From the NCBI GenBank assembly GCA_900545185.1, contig UQYH01000121.1, forward strand, positions 1-6,673: DNA of 6,673 nt. Reading direction: 5' to 3'. Under the pieces are notes generated by a model, which ran no database searches, was not told where the DNA came from, and worked only from the letters and a program-made list of their open reading frames with translations. Source of the stretch: an uncultured Eubacteriales bacterium. Lineage in GTDB: Bacteria > Bacillota > Clostridia > UBA1381 > UBA9506. Of this stretch, positions 5,193-6,673 are shown one piece after another (position 1 is the first letter of the stretch; each line of letters starts with the position of its first letter). Made by a program: the position numbers and the translations under genes.

Positions 5193-6673
5193 TTATTCTT
5201 CTGTTGTTTCAACACCCAGGGCATCGCCGATGGTATCGGTTACTTCGTCTTTATAAGCGGTAACGGATTCCTCTTCTGCGTCCTTTTCGGCAGGTGCTTC
5301 GGCCGGAGCCGGGGCTTCCTCTTCAATCGGCAGCAGAGCGCGGATGCTGAGTGCAATCTTCTTGTTATCCCAGTCGATGTCAACAATCTTAACGTCAACT
5401 TCCTGACCGATTGTCAGCTCATCCTGTGGCTTTGCAATGCGCTTGTTGGCAATTTGAGAAATATGAATCAAACCGTCAACGGTGGGCATAATTTCGGCAA
5501 ATGCGCCAAAGGGCAGCATGCGAACGATTTTGGCCTTTACAACATCGCCAACGTTAAGCTTAGCCTTAGCAATTTCCCAGGGGTTATCCAGCGGATTTTT
5601 GTAACCCAAAGAAATTTTCTTGGTTTCTTCATTGATGTCTTTAATATACACTTCAATGGCATCGCCAACGTTTACAACATCAGACGGATGCTTAATTCTC
5701 GACCAGCTCAGCTCGGAAATGTGTACTAAGCCGTCTACGCCGCCGATATCGACAAATGCACCGAAGCTGGTTAAGGATTTTACGATACCGTTGTACTTTT
5801 TGCCGATTTCGCAGCCTTCCCAGAAAGCTTTTTCAAGCTCTTGTTTTTGTGCGGTTAAAACGGTTTTAACGTTACCGACAATGCGCTTTCTTCTTTCGTT
5901 CACGTCAATAATTTTAAAGGGAACGATTTTGCCGACCAGCTCGTTTAAATCAGAGAGGTAACGGTCGTTTGCAAGAGATGCGGGGACAAATACGCGAAAG
6001 CTTTTATATGTAACAATCACGCCGCCGTTTACAACGCTATCCACTTTCCCTTCCAAAATATCGCCGTTTTCAAACGCCTTTAAAATTGCTTCCCAGGTTT
6101 TGAACGAGTCCAATTTCTTTTTAGAAAGTGTAATTTTACCTTCCACATCGTTGACACGGACAACGAAACCTTGAATTTCATCTCCGACTTTAACAATATC
6201 CTCCGGGGTCAGCGAGGGGTCGTCTGAAATTTCAGAAGCGGGGATGATACCGTCCTGCTTAACGCCCAGATCTACGATTACTTCCGTAGGTCCTACGTCA
6301 ATTACAGTACCGGTTACAACATCGCCGGTGTGAATTGCTTTCAGAGATTCCTCTAAGAGTGTTGCAAAGTCTTTGTCTTGGTTTTCCATCTTGTTGATAG
6401 CCTCCTTTATTATAACCGCAGGTGTTGAGGCACCGGCGGTAATTCCGACCTTTTTATTTTGAAAGACGCTGAGGTCTTCTATTGCGTGGATGGATTCAGC
6501 ACAATAGGCTTCCGGACAAACGCTCTTGCAAATCTGATACAGCTTTTGCGTGTTCGAGCTGTTTTGCCCTCCCAGCACCAGCATCACATCAACCGTGCTT
6601 GCCAGTTTTTGGGATTCAGTCTGCCTTTCTTCAGTCGCATTACATATTGTATCAAATATAGTGGTGTTTTGGC
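5193..6673 (-). CDS. ispH-rpsA: IspH (C-terminal part) fused to 30S ribosomal protein S1, 5' partial
   Basis: The frame is open across the right edge, so the start is outside the window; 492 complete residues are visible, numbered here from the first full codon (6669-6671). Residues 1-90 are the end of IspH (HMB-PP reductase, last step of the MEP isoprenoid pathway, a [4Fe-4S] enzyme): DTICNAT carries the iron-sulfur ligand C10, GGQNSSNT (34-41) and GASTP (80-84) are substrate-binding segments. From M95 the protein is ribosomal S1, which binds mRNA on the 30S subunit: four S1 (OB-fold) domains at about 115-186, 202-269, 288-357 and 375-444, the third with SFGAFVDIGGVDGLVHISEL, then an Ala/Pro/Glu-rich acidic tail (447-492). 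Four domains match Bacillota S1, against six in E. coli. This fusion is well known in Clostridia. GTG at 6587 is internal, not the start. A separate S1 may be made from an internal site at M95. Confidence 0.95.
   Translation of the reverse strand, partial: QNTTIFDTICNATEERQTESQKLASTVDVMLVLGGQNSSNTQKLYQICKSVCPEAYCAESIHAIEDLSVFQNKKVGITAGASTPAVIIKEAINKMENQDKDFATLLEESLKAIHTGDVVTGTVIDVGPTEVIVDLGVKQDGIIPASEISDDPSLTPEDIVKVGDEIQGFVVRVNDVEGKITLSKKKLDSFKTWEAILKAFENGDILEGKVDSVVNGGVIVTYKSFRVFVPASLANDRYLSDLNELVGKIVPFKIIDVNERRKRIVGNVKTVLTAQKQELEKAFWEGCEIGKKYNGIVKSLTSFGAFVDIGGVDGLVHISELSWSRIKHPSDVVNVGDAIEVYIKDINEETKKISLGYKNPLDNPWEIAKAKLNVGDVVKAKIVRMLPFGAFAEIMPTVDGLIHISQIANKRIAKPQDELTIGQEVDVKIVDIDWDNKKIALSIRALLPIEEEAPAPAEAPAEKDAEEESVTAYKDEVTDTIGDALGVETTEE
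6387..6408 (-). promoter_or_regulatory. Internal ribosome binding site and ATG at the IspH/S1 junction
   Basis: Within the fused frame, the minus strand reads AAAGGAGG (6401-6408), an 11-nt spacer, then an in-frame ATG (6387-6389) exactly where the S1 part begins (MENQDKDF). The same eight bases serve the GH43 gene. Initiation here would yield a free 398-residue S1, close to the usual Bacillota length. The spacer is longer than optimal, and the motif also encodes the K-E-A of the IspH C-terminus, so it could be partly coincidence. Confidence 0.55.

Noticed and set aside
6409..6414. TATAAT on the minus strand just before the internal S1 ribosome binding site, as a possible internal promoter.
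   Set aside because: At 17-18 bases upstream the sequence is GC-rich (GCCGGT / CGCCGG) with no -35 likeness, and there is no TGn extension.
6587..6673. GTG at 6587 as the start of a stand-alone S1-like gene.
   Set aside because: The frame continues upstream to the window edge with clear IspH residues (DTICNAT, EERQTES), so the GTG is an internal Val codon.

Overview
The window looks like the chromosome of a Clostridia-class Bacillota, probably a gut anaerobe near Oscillospirales/Ruminococcaceae. The main reasons are the fused IspH-ribosomal protein S1 reading frame, which is a clostridial arrangement, strong AAAGGAGG Shine-Dalgarno sequences, a large secreted polysaccharide-degrading enzyme, and A/T-flanked intrinsic terminators after nearly every gene. 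The assignment rests on gene content alone.

Layout from left to right: (1) bases 1-98 hold the last codons of a plus-strand GNAT acetyltransferase. (2) Bases 99-495 are gene-free and carry a series of hairpins, most of them terminator-like, where the plus-strand GNAT gene converges on minus-strand genes. (3) Bases 496 to about 1059 on the minus strand are the C-terminal two-thirds of an EcsC-family protein whose 5' end is missing; the open frame continues upstream only through non-homologous sequence and a terminator hairpin. (4) Bases 1245-4832 on the minus strand encode a 1195-residue exported multidomain glycoside hydrolase family 43 enzyme, with its own RBS, a likely promoter with an adjacent palindrome, and its own terminator. 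(5) Bases 4833-5192 are a gene-free spacer with the regulatory region of the GH43 gene, several palindromes and the terminator of the next gene. (6) From 5193 off the right edge, on the minus strand, lies the C-terminal part of IspH fused to a four-domain S1 protein.

The genes do not appear to form one pathway. IspH-S1 is housekeeping (isoprenoid precursor synthesis and translation) and ends at its own terminator. The GH43 gene looks like a single-gene transcription unit for degrading an arabinose- or xylose-containing plant polysaccharide outside the cell, with several binding modules. The EcsC fragment is a remnant. I see no phage, IS, CRISPR, toxin-antitoxin or defence gene, and no convincing undescribed system. 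The items most worth checking are the internal ribosome binding site in the IspH-S1 fusion, the modular make-up and unnamed C-terminal domain of the GH43 enzyme, the operator-like palindrome at its promoter, and the hairpin cluster at 168-495.
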